Positions 21,064 through 32,882 of a DNA stretch of 64,000 nucleotides are shown here, one piece after another. Origin of the DNA: Dichomitus squalens LYAD-421 SS1 (Eukaryota; Basidiomycota; Agaricomycetes; Polyporales; Polyporaceae); contig NW_006766946.1 in the NCBI RefSeq assembly GCF_000275845.1, forward strand, positions 3,186-67,185, read 5' to 3'. The notes beneath the pieces are model-generated. The model saw nothing but the letters and a program-made list of their open reading frames with translations. It searched no databases and was not told where the DNA came from. Position numbers and translations under genes: made by a program. The stretch's first letter is position 1. Each line of letters begins with the position of its first letter.

Positions 21064-22593
21064 CTAGTGACCGAGCGGACAGCCTATAGAGGATGACAGG
21101 CGAAGAGCACGGAGCTGTGCAACAATGCATCCGTGAAATAGATGTGGTTCCCATAGCAAAAACCGTCCGCCTCTAGCATCCATATGATGGTGGACCTGTG
21201 GTGCTACCTCAAGAACCTCAGCCTTCTTCTCGGCAGCCTCCCATGTGAACATCGCTGGCAGTTGCTTCAGCCCTACCACATTGATCTCCCCGTCATTCAA
21301 AACCAGGTTCTGGAACAGATAATCAATATACTCCGCAATGTTCGCCGTCTCCAGCCTTCCCCCATCGTAGTTCCGACCAAAGGTATCTTCAGGTCCAGAA
21401 ACCTTAACGGGGGCGCGCCCTCACGCGGCACAACGGGGAAGCCGAGCGTGTCGAATATTGCAAGCTCCGTCATGCTCAACTGCACTGGCTCCGGGCAGTG
21501 GTCAGCGAAGTGCCGGAGGGACGTGAGCGGGGGGTGAGTGTGCGCGCGAAAGGGGGCGTAGGCTATGTGGAGCTTCTGCACGCGTTTCCAGGCCTTCGCA
21601 ATTGCTTCCACGTCGGCGTCTGCGAACGGCATGAGGGCGTTCGCAAGGCAGAGGTCGACGTCTTCTAGCTCGCGCAGGGCGAAGAGAGGCTCGACGATGC
21701 TCGAGAAGGAGCGTACTGTGGGAATCATTCCAGACGACGTCGATGGGATCATCCATTTGGGTGATGCTGATCGCGCGCAATGAGGATGCCAGCGCGAAGC
21801 TCGCTTGTGTGATGAGATGAAAGATGTTGTGGCTCTTCTGGGTGTAATGCTCGTCCGACGCCTGTAAAATGACACTGCGGAGGTGAGGCACATTCAGGTA
21901 TCCGGATAGCACGCCTTGTAGGTCAGGAGATTCGCCTTTGAGGCGGAGACTCCGCAGAGAGGGGGCATACACCTGAGATGCAGGGTTGGAGAAGTCGACA
22001 ACAAACGCGTGGAGGCTCTCCAGGTCGCAGAGATTCTCAAGGAGCATGCTCATCTGCTCTGGATTGATTATTATCGGTTGGTTGTAGAGGAGCAGCTCGC
22101 ACACATGGGTGAGCTTGACGATATGCGGTACGATCGCCGGACCAGGGCCTTGTCTTCCAGAAAGCGTGGGGCGATGGAGGAGCGGGGCAGCTTCGCTCAC
22201 TGCCATAAACATGGGGTTCAAATTGGGAGGCCCAGCTAGGACAAAGGAGTTGATCGTCATGCCGGACTGGGTGCCAAGACGCGAGACGGCCACCTCAAGA
22301 TCGCGGAGGGACGACGAGCTGAACAGGAGCACTGAAGTGTCCGTGGGTACGGCATGTCTCCAAGAGATCAGGCTGTGCATGATGCCTACGCAGTGTGGGA
22401 CCAACGTCCAATAGCGTTTCCACGCGCAAGGAGCAGGATGACGGTAGCGAGGGCCCTGGCTCAGAACGGCGGGACTGGCGACTTCAAGGCATCGGTGGCC
22501 GACTGCATAAGGGCAGCTCAGTCCCGTGCTACTTGGTTTGAGTAAGATCAGAATCCGGCCATGGTCAATAGGAAGATAGAAGAGCTGTACCAT
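21064..22593 (-). pseudogene. F-box/LRR-like protein gene, frame-disrupted
   Basis: The minus strand encodes a leucine-rich repeat-like protein of the large, fast-evolving basidiomycete F-box class: NLCDLESLHAFVVDFSN, YAPSLRSLRLKGESPDL, LNVPHLRSVILQ, VEPLFALRELEDVDLCLAN, KRVQKLHIAYAPFRA. The frame changes twice: near 21740 (after DDPIDVVWND) and near 21350 (after PLRFLDLK), where the reading resumes as GGRLETANIAEYIDYLF and runs to GCIVAQLR. A 52-nt GT-AG intron could bridge the first break, but would delete the well-matching FALREL repeat. An F-box at the N-terminus was not recognised. I call it a probable pseudogene. Its 3' part is duplicated in arm B. Confidence 0.6.
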
Positions 22594-22771
22594 AACATTA
22601 CGCTAAATTACAATCATGTAGGCAGAAACACACACCCGCGGCTGGCATCCAAGCATACACACATACGCACACGCCCGCGTGCATTGCCTGACGTCATATC
22701 GTCGACCGTCGCGCCGTTTAAATAGGGAGGCAGAACGAGGAGGGAGTGGATGGTTGGCGGACCCTTGCCCT

Positions 22772-24254
22772 TCAGCCATACCACTTCTGGCCTATGCGCA
22801 TCTCCGACTTGGGACGCTGGGGAATCATGGGTTCTGTGATGTTGAACACCTCGATCGCGCGCTGCGTGGCAGGAACAAGAACAAGACGCAAGCTATGTCA
22901 ACTACAAAGGCACAGGGATGGGAGGAGGGCGAAGAGGGCAGACCTTCCATGTGCTCATGTCGAACTCCATGACGAGCTGATGCTTCACCAGTCCTTCTTG
23001 GTAGTCTTTCTGCGTCGGCTGCTCGCACAGCACTGGAGACGATGAGAATGCATGTCAGACGAGCTGCATAGCTGGTAGACAGCGAGGCTCACAGATTACG
23101 GGTTCCCCGGTATCTTCGTCCGTGAAGAAGGCGCACTTGCCGTCTCGGATGAGGAAGGAGAGATAGAACAGGTTCTCCACGGACTGCCCAAAGTCGTGCG
23201 GGTTGATGACGAACTTGAATATGTTCACGGTGCCCTCGATCTTGTTCAGGATGTGCTCGAGCTGTGTGGCATCCCCATGTCAACGCCTAGAAGCGCACGA
23301 GAGAGAAGCAAGAGAACGCACAGCAGCGACGTTCTTCGTCGTCTCATTCCCGGACCGCGTAATGTCGTCTTCCGTGATCTCCTGAGGCTTCTTCAGATCC
23401 TCCTTGTTCTTCTCCAGCTTCGCCCTCTTCGCCGCCGTGCGCTTCTTCTGCTCGATCGACAAAGGCCCCAACCTGTCCCCGGGATCCACATATGCACCGT
23501 CGTCCGTGTCCGTATCCGCGTCCGCGTCCACATCGCATTCGCGTTTCGCCCCAGAACACAAGCCCAGGTCTACGTCAACCACCTCGAACTTACGCCGCCG
23601 CGGCGACAGCAGCAGCAGCAGAAGCAAACACGAGAGCACGCACATGAAGTCCATCGCCGGCACCCGCCTGCTCTTCCCGAGCGCCCTCCGCCCGATGCGC
23701 TCCCAGTCGAGCGGCGCGCCCCCCGCGCCGTCGTACGCTTCCCCGTACTCGTCGTCGTCGTCGTCGAGGTCGACCGACGAGGTGGGCTTGCGCCCGCCCA
23801 TGTAGGTGATGAGGCGGGCGACGAAGTCGTCCGTGTCGAACGCGCCCGAGCCGGACTTCATCGCGCGGGCCTTCGCGGCGCCGATCTGGGAGATCTGAAC
23901 GAGGAGATTGGAGTCATTGGTGGCCTCCTGTATCCCTTGCACTGTTCGTATACGGAGAGAAAACGCGAGGGTCAGACGACGCGAGCGAGATGGGAGGAGG
24001 GGCGCTGCACACCTTCTTTGAAGAGGAGGTCCGCCTGGCGTAGCTGATCGGCCACCTCGTCGGTGCTGATATCCTGCGTTTCTAGGCAGAAGGTACCTCG
24101 GTAAAACATGGCAGGGGAAACGGGCGCGCGAGGACATACCGGTGAGCTGTTGGACGGCGCGCCTGTACTTTCTCCGGATATCACGCGTGGCCTCCGGGTC
24201 CTGGTCAGGATCGTACGCGACGTCTTGCATGTCGACGTCATCTCTGGCCATCAC
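22772..24254 (-). CDS. NSE4: Nse4, kleisin subunit of the SMC5/6 complex
   Basis: Nse4 bridges the Smc5 and Smc6 heads and works in DNA repair and chromosome segregation in the nucleus. Seven exons (24254-24140, 24081-24013, 23941-23644, 23472-23322, 23261-23093, 23032-22944, 22861-22772) sum to 981 nt, 326 residues; the Met three bases downstream at 24251 would serve as well. The N-terminal kleisin part reads RRKYRRAVQQLTG and ISTDEVADQLRQADLLF. The C-terminal winged-helix part reads VNIFKFVINPHDFGQSVENL, LSFLIRDGKCAFFTDEDTG and ends AIEVFNITEPMIPQ...KWYG. An acidic run (DLDDDDDEYGEAYD) separates the two. Alternate ORFs inside intron 3 are chance reads. All splice phases agree, which makes the model solid. 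Confidence 0.93.
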
Positions 24255-24875
24255 TGAACTTATAAGCAGTGTTAAAGGTGTAAATGTAGACTGTCGAGGG
24301 GTGGAACAGAGGACTCGAGGTGGCGAGTAGTAGGAGGCAGAGAAAATGAGACGCGTTGCGGGCTTCGCGCGACGCGTTCGCGATACACGTGACTGGACGT
24401 CGTGGCGCGGGAGCTTCCATATCGGGGTAGCGTCGTTATGTTGCTGGAGGCTGCTTTGAGCTGGATGAGACCATTTGTACCAGACTTATGGGCCACTTGA
24501 GGTGACTAAAGAACTCTATCAATCACAAAGAAGGATTCAAAGGCTATGTCAAGAGGTTGAAGACACAGTGCGGGCTTGTGGATGTCGCATTCACTTCCCC
24601 GTTGGAGCATCGCCCCTTGCCTAGCTTTGTTCGCCGTGTTTGCTTCGAGCCTTGCCGCACACACCTTCAGTCGGCCAGATAGCAATAGCTCCTCGAACCC
24701 TGTGTTCCTACCTCTAAGACCAAGCTTCACTGGGAAGAACCGATAAGATAGAGCCCGGACGGCCGGGAGTTGCCGCTGATAAGCTCACTCATGCGGGGTA
24801 GGCGTCTAGGAGGTATTAGTACACGCCTCGCGGCATACACACGTCCGCGTCCCACTACGACACAACACCTATCGA
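24255..24875. other. Divergent spacer between NSE4 and the CNNM-type gene
   Basis: About 620 bp between two genes reading away from each other, so it should hold both promoters. No specific site was recognised. Confidence 0.5.
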
Positions 24876-27800
24876 ATGGTCCCGCCCCAACCGCCTGCAA
24901 CCCCCGCCTCCCCATTTCCAAGACTGCTCATCAGCCTAGCATCTGCAGCTTCACGCCATGTTCCCTTTCTGCGTGTCCATGATCCCTACAGAGCAGAACC
25001 CTCCACCCTCGGTGGCAGCGGCGTACACGCGCTCGTGCGCCGCGACATCCACGACGCGGACCACCGTGTTCAGTTCGTTCTCTTCTCGTGCCTCATCCCG
25101 ATCCTCGTCCTCCTGTCGGGTCTGTTTGCCGGTCTGACCCTAGGCTACATGAGTCTGGACGAGACGCAGCTGAATGTGCTCAGTGTCAGTGGCACTCCGT
25201 GAGTCTACCACGTATATGACGTGCGTGCGATAAGCTCACGGCACGGGTGCGATGCAGGAAACAGAAGCTGTACGCCAACAAGATCAAACCCATCCGCAAG
25301 AACGGGCACCTCCTCCTTGTCACGCTGCTTTTGGCAAACATGATCGTGAACGAGACGCTGCCCGTTATCGCGGACCCCGTCCTCGGCGGCGGCGTGCAGA
25401 GCGTCGTCGTCAGCACCGTCCTCATCGTCATGTACGTGTCCCTGCTTCCTTGGCATCCTTCTACGTCAGCATGCACCTTCCTTTACGTGTTTACTTCATC
25501 TTGAACACTATGCCCTCGGCTTGATTGGTCTCCTATTTTGATAACGCCGTCGCTGGCTGTCCAGCTCCGAGCTTCACACAGGGCAGTGCTGTGACTGGTC
25601 TGATGACCCGACTTCGGCGCGCCTAACGCGTTCCCGTGGGCCGCGCGTTATGCCCACGTGACGTCTGTCCAGTTTCGAGGCGCTCTAGGTTTTCGAACCT
25701 ACGAACGTGCGCTGCATATGTGCACTGCGTAGGAAACTGTCGGGCTGGGCTGTGCCAGCGGATACGAATATAGACTTGGTCGACGCGGTAGTGCCTGGAA
25801 CGAGAGTTCACACCGGGAAGAATATCTCGTACTCATGTCGGTGTTGTGGCGGTCACGAATTGAGGCCGTTGCTACCAAAGGTCGCCACCGCCCAATCTCT
25901 GGCCGCCACGATATCGAAGACGAGTAGAATCCCTGCTGCTGGGATTGCATGAGATCCAGGACGCTGAGGTTGGATGTTCACAGTACGCGTGGGTTGATAT
26001 GCGAAGTACGGACCTTGCGACTGTATGATGCTCGCGCTTCAGAGACGACGTCCCAGGTTACCGCTGGGGCGTAAGGTGCGATACGTCAAATCTGACGCTG
26101 TCTCTGTCGACCTGACTCCAGGCCCGACCTCGGCGGCTCTGCGATGCACGCACGAGTGGCCACATGCCGGACAGCGGCTACCTGTGTCCTGACGTTCACG
26201 CAATTGTCATACCGCTTGCGGCGCAGGGAGACAATGGGCCCGGGCCATTCCGCCTTTTCGGCTGATTTCCAATAATGCGCACGACATCTCCACCAGCGCG
26301 CACCCCTTCCGCTATGATTTCCAATTCTGGGGTAGCGTATTCGTCAAAGACGTTCGCTGACACCCAATTCTTAGCTTCTCGGAGATCATCCCGCAGTCCC
26401 TGTGCACGCGGTACGGACTGTATTTTGGGGCGAAGATGGCTGGATTCGTGCAGGTGCTCATCTGGACCTTGGTGAGTGTCTGACTTGACGTCCGAACGGA
26501 TCTTCCGCCCTGTATACTGATCTGAAATACTGCAGGGAATTGCCGCCTGGCCCGTCGCGAAACTCTTGGAGTTCGTATTGGGGCCGCATCACGGCATCAT
26601 ATACCGGCGAGCGGAGCTCAAGGAGCTCATCGCTATGCACTCTAACGGTGGCGAGCTTGGAGGCGACTTGAAGATGGACACCGTGACCATCATCGGCGGC
26701 GCTCTTGACTTGCAGGAGAAGGTCAGCTTAGGATCCTTGGTGCCGGAGCAAGCCAAATGCTGACGCCGACAGCACCCCACAGGTTGTGAGGCAGGCGATG
26801 ACCCCGATCAAGGACGTGTTCATGTTGAGTATTGATGCGAAGCTAGACTACGAGACATTGCGCAGGATCTGCCGCACGGGCCACTCCCGCATTCCGGTGT
26901 ACGAGGAGGTCGAGATCCCCGTGCCTAGGCTCGTAGCCCAGGGCCACATCTCTGAGGCTGACCTCGCGGACGCCACTGGCTCCTCGCGCCTCAGCCTGGA
27001 CGGGAGACAGACTCAAACGCAGAAAGTCAAGAAGATCGTCGGCATCCTGCTTGTCAAGCAGTGCGTGCTCCTCGACCCGAACGGTGCGTCGCACAGCGCG
27101 CCGCCGTCCAGCGCCTATTGCGGGCGGTTGCGCCCGAAAGGTTAAATGCTAACGTTACGGGACAGATGCGACGCCGGTGCGTAAGATCCCGCTGAACAAG
27201 GTGCCGTTCGTGCCGAACAACGAGCCGCTGCTGGGCATTTTGGACAAGTTCCAGGAGGGCCGGTCGCACATGGCGATCGTGTCGCGGTTCAGCGTTGAGC
27301 GCGCGACGAGCGTGAAGAAGGCCGTCAAGCGTGGCCTGACGCAGCGTCTACGGAGCACCGTCGGGATCGGCGACAGCGACTCGGGCTCCAGCTCGGATGA
27401 GGACGAGGCCCAGAGCGCCTCGCACAAGAAGCGGCCGCGGAAGCCCAAGCGGCACAGTAGCAACGATGAGACGCTGCACGACGAGTCTTCCGCCGATGCT
27501 GAGCCAGAGGGGGATGAGGCACATGTCCGGAAAGGGAGCCACAGGCGTGGGAGGTCGAGACGCCCCGCTGACATCGAGATGGGCGTTGTTGACAAAGGGG
27601 TACCAGAATCGAAGAAGCACGGGCTCACCTTGCCCAAGGTCGGCGGCTGGCGGGGCTGGGAACAGAGCATGCCCGCAGACGCTGTTCTCACGAAGGAGGG
27701 CGTCGACGAGTTCCTGCAGAGCGTCGATCCCGCCGTCATGCCGCTGGGCATCATAACGCTGGAAGACGTGCTCGAAGGTACGTGAACGACTCCGCACACT

Positions 27801-28861
27801 GTATTGCCTCGCTAAATCTCGCTGACACGACCGCGTGCTTCTCTCGCGTAGAGCTCATCGGCGAGGAGATCTACGACGAATTTGATCCGCAGGGACACCC
27901 TGATCTGTCGTCATACGCCCAGGCGGAGGCCAACGCCGCGCCCTCGCTCAAGCGGACGGGTTCTGCGCCCCAGCTCGCGGCCTCCGACTCCAGCGCCGCG
28001 ACCGCTGTCGTCCCAGGCGTTTCCGATGGCACCCTTCACGTCCCCGTGTCGACCTCGGGTTTCATCGCCAAGCCCAAGGCGCTTCCCGCTTTGCGTAGCT
28101 TGAATTTCAAGGTGCCAGGCTTCCAGCGGTCTCGGAGCGCCCCTCCTACTCCTCGTGATGCGGATGTACCCGAGAAGGAGAAGGACGGGGCAAGGGAGAA
28201 GACTGGAGTGCCCGACGGGACGCCGCTTCCTCCTTCCGTACCCGAGGGCGTCGTGGCGCCCCAGGCGGTCACGATCTCGGTGTCAGGGGACTCTGCGGCT
28301 ATGTGCACCTGCGACATGACCGGGACTGCTGAGAAGCCCGTGACGATCCCGGCTGACGAACCCAACGCTTCGCGCTATGCGCCGCCGCTCGCTCCTGTTC
28401 CTGTCGCAGCCACAAAAGCCGCCGCAGGCGCGTCGGCCGTCGTGTCATCTGCGGAGGGCGTCTTGGGTGCTGCGAACATGGGTCGCGCGAGGTCTGTGCA
28501 GGGCATCACGCCTGGCCCATCTATCGCCGTCATACCAGCCCCCGGATTGAATCTCGCGTTCGGGCCGCCCTCACGCAGCGCGTCGCCCGCACCGTCCCTG
28601 GAGCAGGCCATCCTCATCGAGCGCAAGCGCCGTGCGGCGTCGTCATCGGGCAACCAGGCCGGGACGAAGGGTGGGTGGTTCAAGAGCAGCCCGCTGAACG
28701 GCGGAGATGCTAGGCAGGGGATCATCGTTGCGGAGCGCGTGAAGCGCGATCTGCAGCCGCATTTCGTGGCACCCACGTCGGAGGCTGCGGATGCTTCTGC
28801 CTTCGAGGACGTTCGTAAACCTAACGAGAAGGACACAGTTGGTCCGGACAAGGAGGCTTGA
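24876..28861 (+). CDS. MAM3: CNNM/Mam3-type membrane protein (DUF21 plus CBS pair)
   Basis: Membrane protein related to yeast Mam3 (vacuolar, metal homeostasis) and animal CNNM magnesium transporters. Seven exons (24876-25198, 25258-25431, 26375-26471, 26536-26721, 26783-27083, 27166-27777, 27852-28861) sum to 2703 nt, 900 residues. The DUF21 core is VLFSCLIPILVLLSGLFAG, LTLGYMSLDETQLNVLS, HLLLVTLLLANMIVNETLPV and IFSEIIPQSLCTRYGL, giving three or four membrane helices. The CBS pair spans VVRQAMTPIKDVFML to GIITLEDVLEELIGEEIYDEF, with a charged insert (SDSGSSSDEDEAQ, KKRPRKPKRHSS) between its halves. A Ser/Pro/Ala-rich tail of about 330 residues follows. Intron 2 is 943 nt, far longer than the others (about 50-80 nt); I saw no coding sequence in it. 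Confidence 0.92.
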
Positions 28862-31583
28862 TTGTAAGCCGGTCGGATCCAAGTGATAGAGTGTGAGTGA
28901 GTTTCCTTGGCGTTCGAGTTCTAAGCTTTCGTACCTGCATTCTTGTCTGCTCTCGCATCTACAAATCTGTACGATACTTACCTGGAGTAGGAGAGAAACT
29001 GACATGGAGGAACATAGTACAGTCTCGTAATAGCAGGAAAAGCCTGCTGGTGTATTTAGTCGGATGGATCCGCGTAGTCTAGTCGTATACCTGTATACCG
29101 AGTGTGCATATCATTGGCATGTATAGTATCTCGTGTTCCATTGCAGTAGCTCTTTCACTCAATCACCCTAGCTCGTGCCTGTGGCTATGCCATGTTGCCT
29201 TTATAAGCTTGCTTCTCATTCAAGAGTGTACAGCAACGTTCCGGAGTACACCTGGGTCAGCGTTCGTTTTACGGGGTACCGCCGAAAATGTCTGCAGCTC
29301 CGCCTCGGCCGTTTTATTGGGGAATTACAGATTATACACAGTACTCATCGCTGCTGCCGTGCACTTGAGCTTCGTGTGACTGACTTAGGCCCTGAAGAGG
29401 ATCCAGGTTGAAGTGTCAATGCTTCTTAAGGCCAGTGGTACCCTAGCGGACGTTGCATTCAGACGGCTAGTGTCCAAAGTCGCATCGAATCGAACAGTCC
29501 GGTGCCTCCTCAGAGGTCTGTCTCCGATGAGAGCGGAGGCTTTATGACTGTTCGAACCACTTCTTTGACCTGCATACCGACCCGGGACTGTACACTCTGA
29601 CGCAGTGACGGCGACGAGCCTCGAATCCGAGCTCCGTACGGAGCCCCACAGCGGTCGGTGTTTGACCAGGATTTGACTCACAGTGGGGTCATGCCGTCTG
29701 CATGACCCCCTGTGTAGTGTCTCCAGTAACATCAATTCGGACTCCTCTCTGGGGAATTATGAACATGATTCGGAACACCCCGGGTTACGATTGGCACCCT
29801 TGCCACTTCACTCGATCTTGTCAGCGGTTGGCTTCGCTTGATCGGGCAATACGGCCTGCGACGATGACGTACAGTACGAATTGCCGTAGGACTGGTACGC
29901 ACTGACCGAGGCTCCGGTCCGAAGCGATGATACACTGGAAATATGGCATAACGCACGTTTGGCGGATACGGCAATGACTGCTTCCTCAGCCTCCCGACTG
30001 ACATCAATTCGCTTCCGGGCGTTTGAGCAGTAAATCGAATGCGTACTATGAAGGATCAGAGCCCGATGCACTGTTCTGGTATGCCTAGTCGCTTCTTGCG
30101 TCCTTCGGCTTTCGGCTAGACGACCTTGTACGAGCGTGCTATAGACGCATGGTCAGCAAATCATACTGCAGACCCAAGAAGACCTGGCCTCGCCATCGTA
30201 GACCCGCTGAGAGCGGAAAGCGTTTGTGACACTCGACCTTCTGTTTTCGGACGGATAAGAGAGCTCAGTCTCCCGCCATGCTGAACGTCCTCGTAAGTTT
30301 GCTGCTGGGTCAAACGGCCAACCCAGCCCAGAACCCTTCCAGTAGAGTCCCGGTATCGTCGCTACAATGATTTGCGTGTATGAATTGAGGATCAGAAGGA
30401 GGAGGTCAATACAAATTCGATGTACGTACTCCTGTCATCCACAGGTTCTCGAGCGAGCTATGTATAGATGCTCTGTCGCCTGTACGGTATCCGACCTATC
30501 TGTCCACACAGCTCTTTCGGCTAGGGAGAACAGCACTGTGTTCTGACTGCAATGTGATTTGATCGTCTGTCAATGCTTGTTGAGCGGTAAGACGCAGAGG
30601 CTAAGCGGCGCTGAGCTTGTCTCCAGAAACGCTCATCGGACCGAGAATGGCTGGGCCCTCAGAAACGTCCGGTAACACTGACCATTCAGTCGTGGACCTT
30701 GCGAAGCCCGTCAGGTTGGAATACCAGTACAAGAAGAGTTTAGCCGCTGTCAGATCCTCTGCTTGGGCCAAGGAACAGAGACAGGACAGGCACCTGCCCT
30801 GGGCACGTTTGCAATGCTACGGATCTCAGTTCGAAGCAACGTGCCACTGTTATGACCCCACACCTATTCCAATTGTCGAAGTGAATCCCAATCCGCCACG
30901 CTCAAGCACGCAATAGCTCGCAGCCTCCGGGGAAACCATACGGTCTGGAGGGTACCAGCAACTTCCCGGTGTCGGAACGGAGCTAGTCATGCTGCCCTCT
31001 GCAGCTATACACACGGTTATTTTGCGGGCGTCATGTCATTTTTTCCCGCTCACATGTCACGGTTTCGCGCCTAACTGACAAGCCAACCTCGCGGCGCTAT
31101 ACCACCCGGGAGCACTTTTCCACCGCCAGGGAGCACGTCAGCGGTGGAAACGTAGTAACGACCTGCGGGTTGATGTTGAAGCCCGAATTTGATGCGCAGG
31201 CCTCATCCGTCGCTCCAGAACGACCCAGCTTCCGGACACTCAGAGGCGATCGCGGCATTGAGCGTCTCGATTCCTCTTATGGGACATACCAAAGATCATC
31301 TGCCACTACTCGCACTCCCCATGTCCTTTAGTATTCGTCGGCTAAATGACTTACGGGGGACGTATGCTACAAACTAGAGGCGCTGTCAATAGAGCCAAAG
31401 CGTTGGAAAAAGCCTGGGTATGCACCGGCGCGCCGGGAGCGTCGCTGCTCGTGGGCGGAGCACCGGAGAGGTGGGGAGTTAGCAGGAGATTTATAAGGCC
31501 AGGATGGACGACACTACGTCTCCTCAGTTCCAAAGACACTTCGCGAGTCCTCTGCCCGTGCATCTCGACATCTTCCATCCACA
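28862..31583. other. Long gene-free stretch, about 2.7 kb
   Basis: Both strands checked: only short ORFs without domains or splice continuity, no tRNA, no terminal repeats recognised. It is the largest empty interval in the window and lies inside the loop of the inverted duplication. It could be decayed mobile or gene sequence. Confidence 0.45.
31487..31496 (+). promoter_or_regulatory. Possible TATA box of the D-amino-acid oxidase gene
   Basis: GATTTATAAG lies about 90 bp before the ATG at 31584. Position and sequence fit a fungal core promoter; not proof. Confidence 0.35.
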
Positions 31584-32882
31584 ATGGCCGCTACCAACGC
31601 CCAACCTCTCGTGTTCTGGAAGGACCTTTCACCATCCCCCGTTTGCCTCGAGCCGGCTACCCCATACTCTCCCCGAGCCCTCATCGTCGGAGGCGGTGTC
31701 ATCGGTCTCATAACCGCATGGGCGCTCCTCGACAAGGGCTACCACGTCACTATTGTCGCCAGCGAATGGGCCTCGTACGGCAAGGAGCAGCGACTGACCT
31801 CGCAGATCGCCGGCGCACTCTGGGAGTACCCACCAGCGGTCTGTGGACAGCACACCGACGCCATCTCGCTCCAGCACTCTCGCAAATGGTGTATGGTCTC
31901 TTACCACATCTGGGACGCCATCGCCGCCAAGCCTGACCTCGCTCGAGAGGCCGGGGTCTCCGTCAGACCCGCCGACTTCTTCTTCCCGTTCCACGTCGAG
32001 GAGGATGCCACCCAGCTGGCCAAGATGAAGGAGATCGCAGCGAGCGGTGTCCGGGGCTTCCGCCACACCCCATCCATCGTACAGGAGCGCGACGTCAACC
32101 CCGAGTACGGCGCGGTCGACGCCTACGAGATGCTTGCACCCGTCATCGACACCGACCGCGCGATGACCTGGCTCATGGACCTCGTCCAGAGGAAAGGGGC
32201 TAGACTTGTCACCCGCACCATCCACGGCGATCTCCTCCAACAAGAGCAGGCCCTTCGCGCAGAGTACGCCGCGGACGTCATCATCAACGCGACGGGCATC
32301 GCGGGCACAGAGCTCGCAGGCGACGCGTCGTGCTATCCCATCCGCGGCGGGCTCATCCGCGTCATCAACGACGGCTCCGACTTCCCCGTCATCGACGCTG
32401 CGCTCAGCATCTCCGCAGACGTTGCCAACGAGATTGTCTTCCTCGTCCCCCGCAACGACAAAATCCTCATCATCGGCGGCATCACCGAGCCGCACGAGAG
32501 CGCACTCGACTACACCCTCGACACCCCCATCATCAAGCGCATGCGCGCTCGGGCCGAGGCGTTCCTGCCGCAGCTCAAAAACGCTCGTGTCGACCCCGAC
32601 TATCCGATCGCGCAGGGCCTCCGGCCATTCCGTAAGCAAAACGTCCGTGTCGAGCGCGAGCTCCGCCCCGTCGCGGGTGAGTCTATACTCAAGCACAGCC
32701 GCATCATCCACACGTACGGCCATGGAGGTGCGGGGTGGTCGCTTGCCTTCGGCTGCGCGGCAGATGTGCTGGCCATGGTTGAAGAGGCCTTGCAGGACAA
32801 GGCCCCGTCGCCATTGGCGACGGACGCGGATCGCGCGCGCAAGCATGCACAGGTCGGAGAGCTGTTCTCGGCGAGGTTGTAG
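31584..32882 (+). CDS. D-amino-acid oxidase family FAD oxidoreductase, likely peroxisomal
   Basis: Intronless gene of 432 residues. The enzyme would oxidise a D-amino acid (or a related amine) to the oxo acid, ammonia and H2O2. The FAD-binding fold starts ALIVGGGVIGLITAWALLD at about residue 31. The region RLTSQIAGALWEYPP and the C-terminal HTYGHGGAGWSLAFGCA are hallmarks of the DAO family, and YPIRGGLIRV lies in the substrate-side strand. The protein ends in SARL; ARL fits a type 1 peroxisomal targeting signal, as usual for fungal D-amino-acid oxidases. Whether it prefers neutral or acidic D-amino acids cannot be read from the sequence. The whole gene lacks introns, unusual here. A 405-codon ORF runs on the opposite strand, an effect of GC-rich third codon positions. 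Confidence 0.9.
   Translation: MAATNAQPLVFWKDLSPSPVCLEPATPYSPRALIVGGGVIGLITAWALLDKGYHVTIVASEWASYGKEQRLTSQIAGALWEYPPAVCGQHTDAISLQHSRKWCMVSYHIWDAIAAKPDLAREAGVSVRPADFFFPFHVEEDATQLAKMKEIAASGVRGFRHTPSIVQERDVNPEYGAVDAYEMLAPVIDTDRAMTWLMDLVQRKGARLVTRTIHGDLLQQEQALRAEYAADVIINATGIAGTELAGDASCYPIRGGLIRVINDGSDFPVIDAALSISADVANEIVFLVPRNDKILIIGGITEPHESALDYTLDTPIIKRMRARAEAFLPQLKNARVDPDYPIAQGLRPFRKQNVRVERELRPVAGESILKHSRIIHTYGHGGAGWSLAFGCAADVLAMVEEALQDKAPSPLATDADRARKHAQVGELFSARL

Larger units (their letters stand above)
18113..21602 (+). repeat. Arm A of a large inverted duplication
   Basis: This stretch matches the reverse complement of 38698-42848 along almost all its length. Shared landmarks, in order, are the CTTGATCAGAAGGACTG block, the membrane-protein gene, its upstream DNA and the 3' part of an F-box-like gene. 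Most of the match is visibly diverged, but 20870-21300 differs from its partner at only a handful of positions in about 430. Arm A lacks the 846-bp insertion present in arm B. Confidence 0.88.

Noticed and set aside
23196..24047. 283-codon plus-strand ORF over NSE4
   Set aside because: Arg/Pro-rich shadow of the minus-strand NSE4 exons.
30617..30916. 99-codon plus-strand ORF in the 2.7 kb empty interval
   Set aside because: No recognisable features and no neighbouring exons in phase.
31629..32846. 405-codon ORF antisense to the D-amino-acid oxidase
   Set aside because: Composition (runs of Val, Asp, Arg) and lack of any domain mark it as a GC3 shadow of the real gene.
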